Shown here piece after piece: positions 47,741 to 58,919 of a DNA stretch of 64,000 nucleotides (within the stretch, counting starts at the first letter, position 1; the number at the start of each line of letters is the position of its first letter). Both the position numbers and the translations under genes were made by a program. This stretch comes from Dipylidium caninum (Eukaryota; Platyhelminthes; Cestoda; Cyclophyllidea; Dipylidiidae). The notes beneath the pieces were generated by a model. That model worked only from the letters and a program-made list of their open reading frames with translations, was not told where the DNA came from and searched no databases. The stretch covers positions 1 to 64,000 of the forward strand of contig QEYB01000118.1 of NCBI GenBank assembly GCA_017562135.1. The letters run 5' to 3'.

Positions 47741-48506
47741 CGGCCTCTTCGACATGTCGAGACGAGACGAGACAGACGAGACGGGTCCAGATAGGTCGGA
47801 GAACTAACAGTTGGCCAAGTTTGTCTTCTTCCACCAACATCAAACCGTTGTCAACCTCCTTAATTATGTGTGATGGCAAAGAACAAAATGTTCGACAAGG
47901 CGTTCCATGAGAAGACAGACACGCAGACGGAGACGGCGATATAGAGCTACGCCTATGAAGGGGATATTTCGTTGAGGCTTACAAACAACTAAATCTTCAA
48001 ATCAACCTAGAAGTCGCTCGCTCAACTACTGCGGGTGAATAGCGCACGACGAAAGGTGAAAAATCTGCGATAGATATGCTCACCAGGTACCAATCAAAGG
48101 CGGGCACAAAGTTTTAAACTGCAAAGGAATTTGGATCACATCAGACAAACCAATTGAAGAGATATACCACTTCCAAGCTTATGATCCAACAGCCTTACGG
48201 AGGAGAATGACAAAAGTAGAACACATGCACGAAAGTTTAGACAATAAACTAACTCCCACACCATGTGACTCCCGAAACAGTAAATAAAACATATTTGTAC
48301 TACTTACTATATTAGAGTACTATGGGGCCGTAAAATAATAATAATAACACTTGACAGATATGGGAAAGTCAGCAATTGGAGTATGCGAATCAACCGCACA
48401 TGCACCCAGATTAAAATACAACTGATTGATATTGTTAATCGTTGGGAACCTGACTGCAAACGCTGCATCAGCACAAGAAATATCAGAATCCTTTCCTTCA
48501 GCTTGA

Positions 48507-48530
48507 CAGGCAGGCAGGCAGGCAGGCAGG
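48507..48530 (+). repeat. (CAGG)6 in U4
   Basis: Left-arm partner of the expanded array at 54023. Confidence 0.9.
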
Positions 48531-48919
48531 CCAACGGGAAGAGGCCTTGACTGACATGGAGGTGATTTTCATCTTTGTCTGCCCATATGACAGGGAATGC
48601 GTGGCGAGGTGACGAGATGCATACACGGCGAGTGGCGTGTCTGTGAGGCTTGTTGGAGAGAAGGAGAAATGCTCTGCGTTGTATGTATTCTCCACTTGAC
48701 CATAGTATTGTGGACACGAGGACAGATTGCACTTGTCCGCACCCACAGGTGCGAAGAAGAGTGAGGAGAAGCGCAAATCAGTGGTTAGGGCAAACGCGGC
48801 CTCGCCTTAGTCTCATGTGGGAGGAAAGTGCTCGCCATGCGGAATGGCAATGTCATAGTCGACTTGTTACAAGATGATGGCGCAAAGGAGGAGTCTGAGG
48901 ATAACCAGAAGCATTGATA

Positions 48920-49040
48920 GGAGAAAGAAGAAGAAGAAAAAGAGGAGAAGGAGAAGGAGGAGGGCACAAATAATGCAGAGGAGAGGGATTTGTGGGTCAA
49001 ATAAGAGAATAGACAAAGGGAAAGTGAGGGAAGGTAAGGG
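48920..49040 (+). repeat. Shortened polypurine tract in U4
   Basis: Lacks about 300 bp present in U3 and U5: the GGGAAGG block and what follows up to GAGATGTGCCC. A deletion between similar purine motifs is the simplest reading. Confidence 0.8.
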
Positions 49041-49703
49041 AGATGTGCCCTTTGCAAAAGGTATTACAGGAGAGAGAATGGGCTAATGGTGAGTGGCGAG
49101 AGAAGTGGGTTGGACTCAGTTGATTTATGGAGTTATCACAGTTGTAGCCGAATGTGTGACGAGAGCAAGAGCAAGGGCAACCAAATTGGTGGAAGAAGGT
49201 GGGATTAGACTGCGTGAAGATATTGGCAGATGCAGATGCAGAAGCAGAAGCAGAAGCGAAGGCGAAGGCGAAGACAACGGTGAGGGTGTTTCAACGAACG
49301 AGTCGGCAGTTGGGGTGAGTGGTCAGACTAGTGAGCTTGCCAAGTGGCGGCCTCATCGCATAGGTTGAGTTCAGCCAGAAGTGCCAAAAGACTGCGTGCC
49401 CATTACCGCCCCACGAGAGTATGGCAAACGCCGCTGCCGAAAGCAGCCACCACACACTCGGGCACCTGACGCTTTAATTTAACCCTCACAACTGTCTCAA
49501 CGCGTCCACTCACGAAGTGCTGCCAACCATGGCCTGCTGAATCACTGACGCGGCCATTATCGATTGCAAGCGGCGGTATCGATTGCATTTGAATTTGTTG
49601 ACGCCTTTCCTCGCACACAAAGTGACTTTGCGAACTTGAGCCTTGCTTTGTTGTGCTGTGCTGTGCTGTGCTGTGCTTGCTTGCTTGCTTTATTGCGAAC
49701 CGA

Positions 49704-51985
49704 ATGAAGGGCGATGGAAGTTGCTTCGTCACATTGGTAATCGGGCGGATGTGGCGACATTCTCGGGCACTTCGGAGTCGACCGCAGCCTCCGAAGGTAG
49801 ACTGCGCGAGTGGACGGCAGGGGGAGGGTGGCACTCTTCTCGCTAAGTTGCCCCGATTGCCGGTCGTTTGCTCGGCCTTATGTCATTCTCCCGTCCATTG
49901 ACAATTGCAGTGAAGAATCAGTCGCTCTGGCCAACGAGTTTATCTCCAACGCCGTGGTCAACGTCCGTTGAATATGGCGTGCCATCGGGCCCTGAGGCTA
50001 CAGCGTCGGAGTGCAAACCCTGTCTTCGTGACGAGGGGAAAAGTGGTTAGTCTTTCTCTCCACTAACTCTTTTTGCAGTCTGCCAACAGGTGCTAACCTC
50101 GCCATCCTCCACAATTCCTCTAGGCCGCTTGTGCCATTCACCTTGCCTCCAAGGGCGCCATGCCCTATTCACTGCCACCTTTGACGCCTTACCCACTATC
50201 CTCGAAGTGAATGAGGAGGATGAAGAAGTGAGGAGAGGAGTTGAAGTGGAAGGAAAAGTGGAGGTGGAGGTGGAAGTGGAGGTGGAGGTGGAGGAGGAGC
50301 AAGAAGAGGAAGCGTCAGCACAATTGGGAAATGAGAGCGTGATGGCGCAGGAGATTGGGACGAAAGGTGAGACCGAGTCAGAGTCAATGGCTTTGGCTTG
50401 GGCTTGGGCTTTTGCAGGAGCGGAGACAGACAGTGACGAGTGGAGGGTGGAAGCGCAAGAGGCGGTGGAAGTAGTGGTGGAAACGGAGACAGAGACAGAG
50501 ACGGAGACGGAGACAGAGACGGAGACAGAGACGGAGATGGAGACGGCGACAGACTTGGAGATGGAAGTGGAGGGAGGTTGGAGAGAGAAGGTGGAAAAAG
50601 AAGCGGGAATAGAGGTGGAAGTGGAGGTGGAGACAGATGAAAAGGGGCGGGCGGAGGCGGAGGTGGAGGCGGAGATGGAGACGGAGCAGAGAATGGAAGC
50701 GGATGCGTCGACAGGGAACGGGACGACGACTAGGGCGGAGGCGGAAGTGGAAGCAGAAATGGATGCGGAAGCGCAAATGGAAGCGATTGCGGATGCAGAT
50801 GTGGATGCGGTTGCGGAGACGAGGGCGAGGGCGAAGCGAGGGCGAGGATCGCGACGGAGGAAATGGAGGAAGACGATTGTGAGCGAGGGCGAGAGGAAGA
50901 AGCTGAAAAAGCAATAAGCATGAGAGATGTATTTTCAGAGGCAGAATACGAAAGTGTAAGCATGAGATCGAGGGAGAGAGAAGCAGAAGCAGAAGGAGAG
51001 GAAGTGGAAGTGGAAGAAGAGGGAGAAGGAGAGGGTGAGAGGGAGAGAGACGTCGAATTGCAGTTGGAGAGAAGGGCGAAAGAAGAGAGGAGTCTGAGTC
51101 TGGGGAGGATGACTCTGAGTCGGCTGAAGAAGCCCTCCAACGCATCCGTGAGTGGTCGCTTACATCGTCTCATGGTCAGCGTAGTCTTTTCGAGGAGTGT
51201 TGGCCGATGGTTTATCAGTGATCGTCGAGTGACGAAAATGTGTCTTCTCTGCCTAGTTGGCAATCGAATACGTTGCAGCGGGAAGACGTTGGCGAAGCCG
51301 CTCGCAGGTGCCTCCGTGTGTGACTGGCACGCATTAATGCGGGAGGAGGAGTCTGGGGAAGATGTCTCCGAGTCGGCCGAAGAAACGCTCGAAGGCACCC
51401 GTGAGTGTTCGCTCACTTCATCTTGCGATCACCGTAGTCCTCCTGAGGCCTGAGGTGCAATGGTTTAGGAGCTATCTTTGACTCAAGAGACTGTTTCTGT
51501 CCACTCCACACAGTTGCCAACGGAACACGTGGCAGGGAGGAGACGCCGTCGACAAAGCCAGCCACAGGCGGATCTGCCAATGGTTGGTGGAACTTTCTAC
51601 TCGAAGATGTGTCCGAAGATGACGACTCTGAGCCCCTGGAGAAAGCGCTCAAACGAATCCGTGAGTGTTCACTTACCTCGTCTTACGATGAAAATAGTCC
51701 TCCTGCGGCCGGTAGTAGTGTGGCGCAGTGGGTTGCACGAGTGATCTGCGACTGAAGAGAATGTGTCTCCTCTGCATAGGTGCCAACCGGAAGCTCTACA
51801 GTGAGGAGACTCCGCCCACGAAGCCATCAACACGGAAGTCTGTAAGCGACCAGTGTACATTGTCTTCAAGTGTGGGTGGAAGTTGTCATCAAATGGTGAG
51901 GCCCTTAAGCCAAATGACTTCTCTTATTTTGCAGCGGAGAAGGAGATTCACGCATCTCTTCTGCTGCCTCTGGAGAAAGAAGTAG
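49704..51985 (+). pseudogene. Glu-rich repeat protein, broken copy in unit U4
   Basis: This copy is nearly identical to the intact gene at 19170-21516 but has three disabling changes. The exon-1 donor GGTAAG is changed to GCTAAG at about 49842. One base is missing in the Glu-rich exon near 50835, so that frame runs into a stop at 50917. Two extra bases lie near 51090. The repeat array is shorter than in U3. The cassette exons 4-6 are otherwise well preserved and keep their splice sites. The donor change is shared with the inverted copy in U5, so it predates the palindrome or was spread by conversion between the arms. Confidence 0.7.
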
Positions 51986-52309
51986 ACGGCGCGAGTAGGT
52001 GGTATCACCTGGTGAGACACAAAGGTGGACGATCAGCTGAAGTCGAGGAGTCGAGGATCCGAGGAGCCGAGGAGGCGGCGAGTCGGGGAGGCAGGCAGTT
52101 GAGCAGTGTGGGACTGATGTTGGAAGGAACGCTTTTGCAATTGGACATGGAGGCAGCCGCAAACTGATAACCAAACCTACAAGGAAATTACAAGCCCAGC
52201 TCCGTGAGGGCGATAAAGCAATGCAACAAGGTGGTTCGTTAGAATTAAAGTCTAAAGAGCAGAGCCAGGCGTCTGGATAACCTTGCTAGCGGCATTTTAC
52301 CCGGCATAA
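50061..52309 (+). other. Palindrome spacer
   Basis: The 2.25 kb between the arms holds the Glu-rich exon and all later exons of the U4 gene copy. It exists once in this palindrome. Confidence 0.85.
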
Positions 52310-52324
52310 GAGAGAAAGACTAAC

Positions 52325-52666
52325 CGCTTTTCCCCTCGTCACGAAGACAGGGTTTGCACTCCGACGGTGTAGCCTCAGGGCCCGATGGCACGCCATATTC
52401 AACGGACGTTGACCACGGCGTTGGAGATAAACTCGTTGGCCAGAGCGACTGATTCTTCACTGCAATTGCCAATGGACGGGAGAATGACATAAGGCCGAGC
52501 AAACGACCGGCAATCGGGGCAACTTAGCGAGAAGAGTGCCACCCTCCCCCTGCCGTCCACTCGCGCAGTCTACCTTCGGAGGCTGCGGTCGACTCCGAAG
52601 TGCCCGAGAATGTCGCCACATCCGCCCGATTACCAATGTGACGAAGCAACTTCCATCGCCCTTCAT
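52325..52666 (-). pseudogene. Exons 1-2 fragment of the Glu-rich gene in inverted arm U5
   Basis: Only exon 1 (from an ATG at 52666) and the CxxC exon 2 are present. The sequence stops inside the short intron 2, at the palindrome junction near 52310. The exon-1 donor carries the same GT-to-CT change as U4. No Glu-rich exon follows, so no complete product is possible from this copy. Confidence 0.75.
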
Positions 52667-53419
52667 TCGGTTCGCAATAAAGCAAGCAAGCAAGCACAGC
52701 ACAGCACAGCACAGCACAACAAAGCAAGGCTCAAGTTCGCAAAGTCACTTTGTGTGCGAGGAAAGGCGTCAACAAATTCAAATGCAATCGATACCGCCGC
52801 TTGCAATCGATAATGGTCGCGTCAGGGATTGAGCAGGCCATGGTTGGCAGCACTTCGTGAGTGTACGCGTTGAGACAGTTGTGAGGGTTAAATTAAAGCG
52901 TCAGGTGCCCGAGTGTGTGGTGGCTGCTTTCGGCAGCGGCGTTGGCCATACTCTCGTGGGGCGGTAATGGGCACGCAGTCTTTTGGCACTTCTGGCTGAA
53001 CTCAACCAACCTATGCGATGAGGCCGCCACTTGGCAAGCTCACAAGTCTGACCACTCACCCTAACTGCCGACTCGTTCGTTGAAACACCCTCACCTTGGT
53101 CTTCGCCTTCGCCTTCGCTTCTGCTTCTGCATCTGCATCTGCATCTGCCAATATCTTCACGCAGTCTAATCCCACCTTCTTCCACCAATTTGGTTGCCCT
53201 TGCTCTTGCTCTCGTCACACATTCGGCTACAACTGTGATAACTCCATAAATCAACTGAGCCCAACCCACTTCTCTCGCCACTCACCATTAGCCCATTCTC
53301 TCTCCTGCAATACCTTTTGCAAAGGACACATCTCTTCTGATTCAGTCAGAGGCCGCCTGTTAACCTTTTTATTCGCCCTCGATATCAAACAGGTAAGAGT
53401 GAATAGACGCTTTCCTCGC

Positions 53420-53640
53420 CCTCTAGTTGCCCTCATTCCTTCATTCTTCCCTTTCCTTCCCTTCCCCTCCACTCCCTTCCCCACCCTTCCTCACTCTTCC
53501 CTTCCATTCCCTTACCTTCCCTTCCCTTCCTTTCCCTTTGTCTATTCTCTTATTTGACCCACAAATCCCTCTCCTCTGCATTATTTGTGCCCTCCTCCTT
53601 CTCCTTCTCCTTTTTTTCTTCTTCTTCTTTCTCCTATCAA
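53420..53640 (+). repeat. Polypyrimidine tract in U5
   Basis: Full-length version in the right palindrome arm, while its mirror partner in U4 is deleted. Confidence 0.85.
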
Positions 53641-54022
53641 TGCTTCTGGTTATCCTCAGACTCCTCCTTTGAGCCATCATCTTGTAACGAGTCGACTATG
53701 ACATTGCCACTCCACATGGAGAGCACTTTCCTCCCACATGAGACTAAGGCGAGGCCGCGTTTGCCCTAACCACTGATTTGCGCTTCTCCTTACTCTTCTT
53801 CGCACCTGTGGTGCGGACAAGTGCAATCTGTCCTCGTGTCCACAATACTATGGTCAAGTGGAGAATACATACAACGCAGAGCATTTCTCCTTCTCTCCAA
53901 TAAGCCTCACAGACACGCCACTCGCCGTGTGTGCATCTCGTCACCTCGCCACGCATTCCCTGTCATATGGGCAGACAAAGATGAAAATCACCTCCACGTC
54001 AGTCAAGGCTTCTTCCCGTTGG

Positions 54023-54212
<190 letters not shown>

Positions 54213-55029
54213 AAGCGGGAGGAAAGGATTCTGATATTTCTTGTGCTGATGCAGCGTTTGCAGTCAGGTTCCCAACGATTAACAATATCAATCAGTTGTA
54301 TTTTAATCTGGGTGCATGTGCGGTTGATTCGCATACTCCAATTGCTGACTTTCCCATATCTGTCAAGTGTTATTATTATTATTTTACGGCCCCATAGTAC
54401 TCTAATATAGTAAGTAGTACAAATATGCTTTATTTACTGTTTCGGGAGTCACATGGTCTGGGAGTTAGTTTATTGTCTGAACTTTCGTGCATGTGTTCTA
54501 CTTTTGTCATTCTCCTCCGTAAGGCTGTTGGACCATAAGCTTGGAAGTGGTATATCTCTCCAATTGGTTTGTTTGACATGATCCAAATTCCTTTGCAGTT
54601 TAAAACTTTGTGCCCGCCTTTGATTGGTACCTGGTGAGCATATCTATCACAGATTTTTCACCTTTCGTCGTGCGCTATTCACCCGCAGTAGTTGAGCGAG
54701 CGACTTGTAGGTTGATTTGAAGATTCAGTTGTTTGTAAGCCTAAACGAAATATTCCCTTCATAGGCGTAACTCTATATCGCCGTCTCCGTCTCCGTCTCC
54801 GCCTCCGTCTGCGTGTCTGTCTTCTCATGGAACGCCTTGTCGAACATTTTGTTCTTTGTCATCACACATAATCAAGGAGGACCTCACATTGGTGGCTTGC
54901 AGCGCCGAGGTTGACAACGGTTTGATGTTGGTAGAAGAAGACAAACTTGGCCAACTGTTCGTTCTCCGACCTATCTGGACCCGTCTCGTCTGTCTCGTCT
55001 CCTCTCGTCTCGCCATGTAGAAGAGGCCG

Positions 55030-55374
55030 TCATCTATAGTCCCTGACCACAGACACTTGGTGTAAGATGTGTTGCCAGCCTGTCTTGAGTCCTATCTTGT
55101 AGAGGATTTGACGCAGCTTATTTGATCCAAACAGTGTTCCCACTAAAATGTGACATCCGCCTTCGGGTTGGCATCTTTCAAATCGCCCTGCTTTTTGGAC
55201 ATGTATCCGTTGCATGTGGACAATTTGTTTGACAGAGGCTCTTCCTTCTGGTCGAATTACCTGAAATGACAAGAGTTGAGTACAGGAGCACCACAAGTGT
55301 GGTGAGCGAGCACATGCATGCATCAGACACTTGCAGAAGTAGGTCACTTGCGGCTGAGCTTTGTAGCCTCTCAA
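55030..55374 (-). other. 114-aa conserved ORF in U5 (mirror of 47396-47740)
   Basis: Same frame as in U4 with a handful of substitutions, including an Arg for Trp and a Gln for His. Both arms stay open, but near identity of the arms makes this weak evidence for coding. Confidence 0.3.
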
Positions 55375-55625
55375 AGTGAGGACTGTGATTGCCTGACAAT
55401 CGACTAGACAGCACAGCCGAAGAAAACTTCAACCAGGTCCACGAATGGACGAGGACGGAAGCTTCTGTGATTGTAGAGTCGACATCCTCTTCCTGACTAC
55501 CACGTCATTTGGGACTTGGCTCAGAGTCCAAACTCACCTGTGCAAACCTCCCAACCACCTACGCCTCCATGTACACACTGTGAATGCTCAGTAAACAGAC
55601 GGGGTTGCACGTGTAGAAAAAACTT

Positions 55626-55895
55626 CTACCAGGGCTGCTCTGAACTATCCCACTTTGAGTAGCATCCTTCGCCTACGATCACAAAGTAAGCTTCCTGTTG
55701 CATCTCGTCAGTTGTCAAATGCCTCGCGCACTTCTCCGTGCATTCGTCCTCAGCTTCCTTCGCTGCCTTGCATTGAATGCACAGCATTTCACCTCCTTTA
55801 CCGTGGCACACGACGCCGAGACTGCGCGAAACTGGCTGCAGCTTAGCTTGAGCTGCCTCTTCGACGAGCAACTGACCGGCGATATAGGGTAGCAT
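55626..55895 (-). CDS. 89-aa cysteine-rich ORF in arm U5
   Basis: An ATG-started frame reads MLPYIAGQLLVEEAAQ, then a cysteine cluster with spacing C-x7-C-x2-C-x9-C-x3-C and a further Cys near the end (GEGCYSKW), closing with TAG. The composition is protein-like, but I do not know the family. The mirror copy in U4 (46877 onward, plus strand) is almost identical but has TAA in place of GAA after HGKGG, so only the U5 version is open. There is no signal peptide; it may be one exon of a longer gene. Confidence 0.35.
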   Translation of the reverse strand: MLPYIAGQLLVEEAAQAKLQPVSRSLGVVCHGKGGEMLCIQCKAAKEAEDECTEKCARHLTTDEMQQEAYFVIVGEGCYSKWDSSEQPW

Positions 55896-55925
55896 GTCGA
55901 CGTGATTGCCTCGTCACTTGAAATG

Positions 55926-56015
55926 GAGGTAGAGGATCAGAAGAAGCAATAATACGTCTCAGATGAAAAGCTCTCAAAATGAGCATAAGCTCCCGCCAGA
56001 CTAAACGGCAGTCCG
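55926..56015 (+). repeat. 90-bp direct repeat, left flank of the insert
   Basis: Starts GAGGTAGAGG and ends CGGCAGTCCG. It matches 62693-62782 with two mismatches. The undisturbed left arm has it once (about 46755-46845, reverse). Confidence 0.9.
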
Positions 56016-56635
56016 TGTTTGTCAATGGAGTGGAGCAAACGGAAAGGACGGAGTGAAGATTATCCTCGAGTTTGAAGAGAAGGTGAGCAACTCAGTACTG
56101 TCAATCAGAGAATGGAGACATGAAGGGGAGCTCAGGTGAATGCCTATCGTCTATCGGCCACGTTTATGTGTTGACGATGAGAGAAGTGAGGAAGGCGACG
56201 ATGACAGACTGATTATCTGAGTCCTCCTATGTTTCCCGTCGTGCTTCCCAACCCTAAACTGGACAAATGACAGCACACAAGCTGACCTCTCATGCCTCCC
56301 TTGTCTTGCCTCTCCCTTCATGCTTTACCTTGACCCGCACACAATTGAAATAATTCATGAGGAGAAAGTGCCAGTGTGGTGAGAAGTGAGGGAGAAGGAG
56401 GTAGAGCTTTCTGTTCTGGTGGGAATCGGGATTCTCGAGGGAAGTCACGTGACTCATGGGGCGCTGATACCGCTCAGACGATCCACAAAGTTTGCATTTA
56501 CTCTGTCCTTTTCTCCCACCCAAAATGCTCTCCACTCGCTATTTCGAAGGTATTTATGGAATCAGGAAGAATAATGTACACAAACAATGTCATGCATCGG
56601 ACGTTAACTATACTGATGGGGAAGTAGTCAATCAA

Positions 56636-57649
56636 TTAATTGTTCAACTGCCACTTTATCAAACTTCTCTTCGTTTCTCGTCTTGCAACTAGGTAAGCAA
56701 CAATTTTATCAAGTTCTTTATCCTTCTCCTCAGGTGTCAACTTTTCGTCGTGGGTCACTCGCCTCAGCCATTTCAACCAGTCATAATTCTTCTCCTCCTC
56801 TTCTGATATTACTTTAGTTCTTTCCTTTAGCACTTCCTCAGTGAAGGAATATTCCTCGTCTCCAACTGGTCCAACACTTCCCTCCATGCGTCTACGCTTA
56901 GGCGCACTGCATCCCCGGTTGTGACGGACCTTTGGAGGTGATGTGATCCGGTCAACTTCTTTTTCCGTGCCAACTGTCCTCCTGGCAAATCCCCCACTCC
57001 GCCTTCTTTCAAACGCCTTCTTGGCTACCACTGTCGATGGGACGCTGGCTCTGCAAGCGCTTGTGTGCGCTACTAGTGACCCACCAGATCTCATCATCGT
57101 GACGTAATCCCCACCCGCGTTAGGGCATTCCGACTCAGTTGGCATACTCCTCATAATGTTCTCTTCCAATATGTCATGACCATTTTTATATTCCATACAC
57201 TGTGTGCCGGCGCAATTGCTGCTATTTCCACAGCTCTTCGCATTTGGCATTTGCGTGGCTGTGCGCTCAGTGCTTCTGCCCGCCTGAACGGACCTTTCGG
57301 TGGCGAAATCTTCACGTGGCCAGATGGTCACAATTTGCAGTCTGGAAATGCTGAGAGAGGCTTTTGCGGCGGAGGTATGAGAGGCTTTTGTTTGTCGACG
57401 GTTTTCTACTGTTTGCACAGTAGTTTCCTTGGTGGCGACAACGCAAGGTGCAATTTCGGTGATTTTTACCTCCGATGTGTCAAGCACCTTGGTCCTTAAC
57501 CGGTCATGGGGATTGAAGAGGTTTTCGGGATCGGCGCTATAATACTTCCTCCTTCTCCGGAGACGCTTCCACTTCTGCCACAGCGACGTGACAACCTCGC
57601 GTCGACTATGAGATTCAGACTTGCTCCTGGATGAGCGTGCATTGCCCAT
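56636..57649 (-). CDS. 337-aa basic protein with MGNARSS start and PKRRR motif (unknown family)
   Basis: This is a single uninterrupted frame and is not a family I recognise. The first ATG gives MGNARSS, which fits the N-myristoylation rule (Gly2, small residue or Ser at position 6). A codon further upstream in the open frame is TTG, so the ATG at 57649 is preferred. Residues 28-36 are a basic cluster (KRLRRRRKY), PKRRR at 250-254 looks like a nuclear localisation signal, and EEEE lies at 283-286. The C-terminal third is charged and probably helical. No signal peptide or membrane segment is seen. The gene sits inside the 6.7-kb insert of palindrome arm U5. Two damaged relatives at about 4790-6200 and 14510-15620 share both the coding region and flanking sequence. 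Lipid-anchored and nuclear signals together are unusual, so either may be fortuitous. Confidence 0.55.
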   Translation of the reverse strand: MGNARSSRSKSESHSRREVVTSLWQKWKRLRRRRKYYSADPENLFNPHDRLRTKVLDTSEVKITEIAPCVVATKETTVQTVENRRQTKASHTSAAKASLSISRLQIVTIWPREDFATERSVQAGRSTERTATQMPNAKSCGNSSNCAGTQCMEYKNGHDILEENIMRSMPTESECPNAGGDYVTMMRSGGSLVAHTSACRASVPSTVVAKKAFERRRSGGFARRTVGTEKEVDRITSPPKVRHNRGCSAPKRRRMEGSVGPVGDEEYSFTEEVLKERTKVISEEEEKNYDWLKWLRRVTHDEKLTPEEKDKELDKIVAYLVARRETKRSLIKWQLNN

Positions 57650-58289
57650 CGTCGGAAGATGAGTTTTAAAGACGCCAATCAATATTTCCTAGGTCAAACG
57701 CTTCAAGTGTTTATGAATATCGATTTCCCACTTGTCATTTCTTCGCCAACTGTCTGAAACACTGTACAAATGAAGTGTTGGGGTAAAATGTCATTCCATG
57801 GGAAGGGTTAGCTTTATCCACGTCCTGCATGGATGACCGTTTTGGTTGCGCCATTGCCAGCGTCAAGAGAGTTTTTGCGATAGTATTTACAGTCGAGTCA
57901 AAATATTTGCCCTATTCTCCACTACTTTCAATCAGCAAAACTAACTCATTTAAAGCTTCGTTGCATGCAACAGATGGACGGCGTGGAAGTTTTCCCTCCC
58001 ACTCAAAAGTGTGCATTTTCTGCCCTTTGGACATCACCCGAGGAACATTGAGCAAGGTGGGATGGACATGAATGCCACAAATGCTGACACGCGAAATAAG
58101 TTGACAGACTCATTAGAGGCCTCGAATATAGTCTTTCCGAAGGTTGGCGCTCTACGCCATAATGTTCAACTTGAGGCTTTCGGTGAAACAGTGCTGACTC
58201 CCACCTTTCCTGCTACAGCCAGACAAGCAGGCATAGCTAAGAGTCACAAGTTATATTCATACTCTTCGTGGACAGTGTTTTACTTTTGC

Positions 58290-58910
58290 CTATTCTCGAT
58301 ACTTGGTATTTGCCAAAATGTTTTTCACCATAAATCTTCATCACCTCTGTGAGTGACAGTTAATAAGGCGTGGGACGGTGGCGCAGAGTTCGTTGGAAGG
58401 CAGAATAAATAGTTTACTGAGTGGACGTGTAATTCTTGTCGTCGAAACTCATTAGTTCGAGAGTTGTCAAATCATAGCGGGCAAGTGAGAGACAAGTAAG
58501 TCAGTTTGTGTTGGTAAGGTATTTCTCCAGGCCTGTGACCATTCTTCCAACACAGTAATTTTGTTCCACAAAGAGAAAGGAAGCAGTGATGATGTGTATG
58601 ACGAATCGCAAAAGGTGTGAGAGTAGGTAATAATCGGGTTTAATGCTGGAATATATCCTTTTGTAAGAATAGGTCTCTATTTAGTTTGGAAAGTTTTTTC
58701 TCGGAAGAGGAGTTTCACCCCCTCGACTAGACGCCTCACGTCATACTGAACCGAAGCAGCCGTCAACTAAAGCCCCTGAGGCTCATCATATTAAGATGGG
58801 TTGCTGGACTGTCATAAGCTCTATTTTCTAAAGGACTTTAAATGGCTTCTTTGATGCAATGAGTATTTGCACAATGATTCCACGTATGCTTTACTTTTGC
58901 TTTCTTTCAA
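58290..58910 (+). repeat. Dispersed repeat family D, copy 4 (inside the insert)
   Basis: Best matched to 22940-23530. Its presence in the U5 insert shows the insert was copied from a region like those elsewhere in the window. Confidence 0.75.
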
Positions 58911-58919
58911 ATTCTTTTC

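Larger units (their letters stand above)
45551..50060 (+). repeat. Left arm of large palindrome (unit U4 side)
   Basis: This 4.5-kb segment is present in reverse orientation at 52310-64000, apart from the insert 56016-62692. Matches visible by eye include 47396-47740 with 55030-55374, the (CAGG)n region, the polypurine tract, and 45551-45900 with the last 350 bases of the window. Identity is very high. The arm contains the 5' part of the Glu-rich gene and two short ORFs. Confidence 0.92.
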
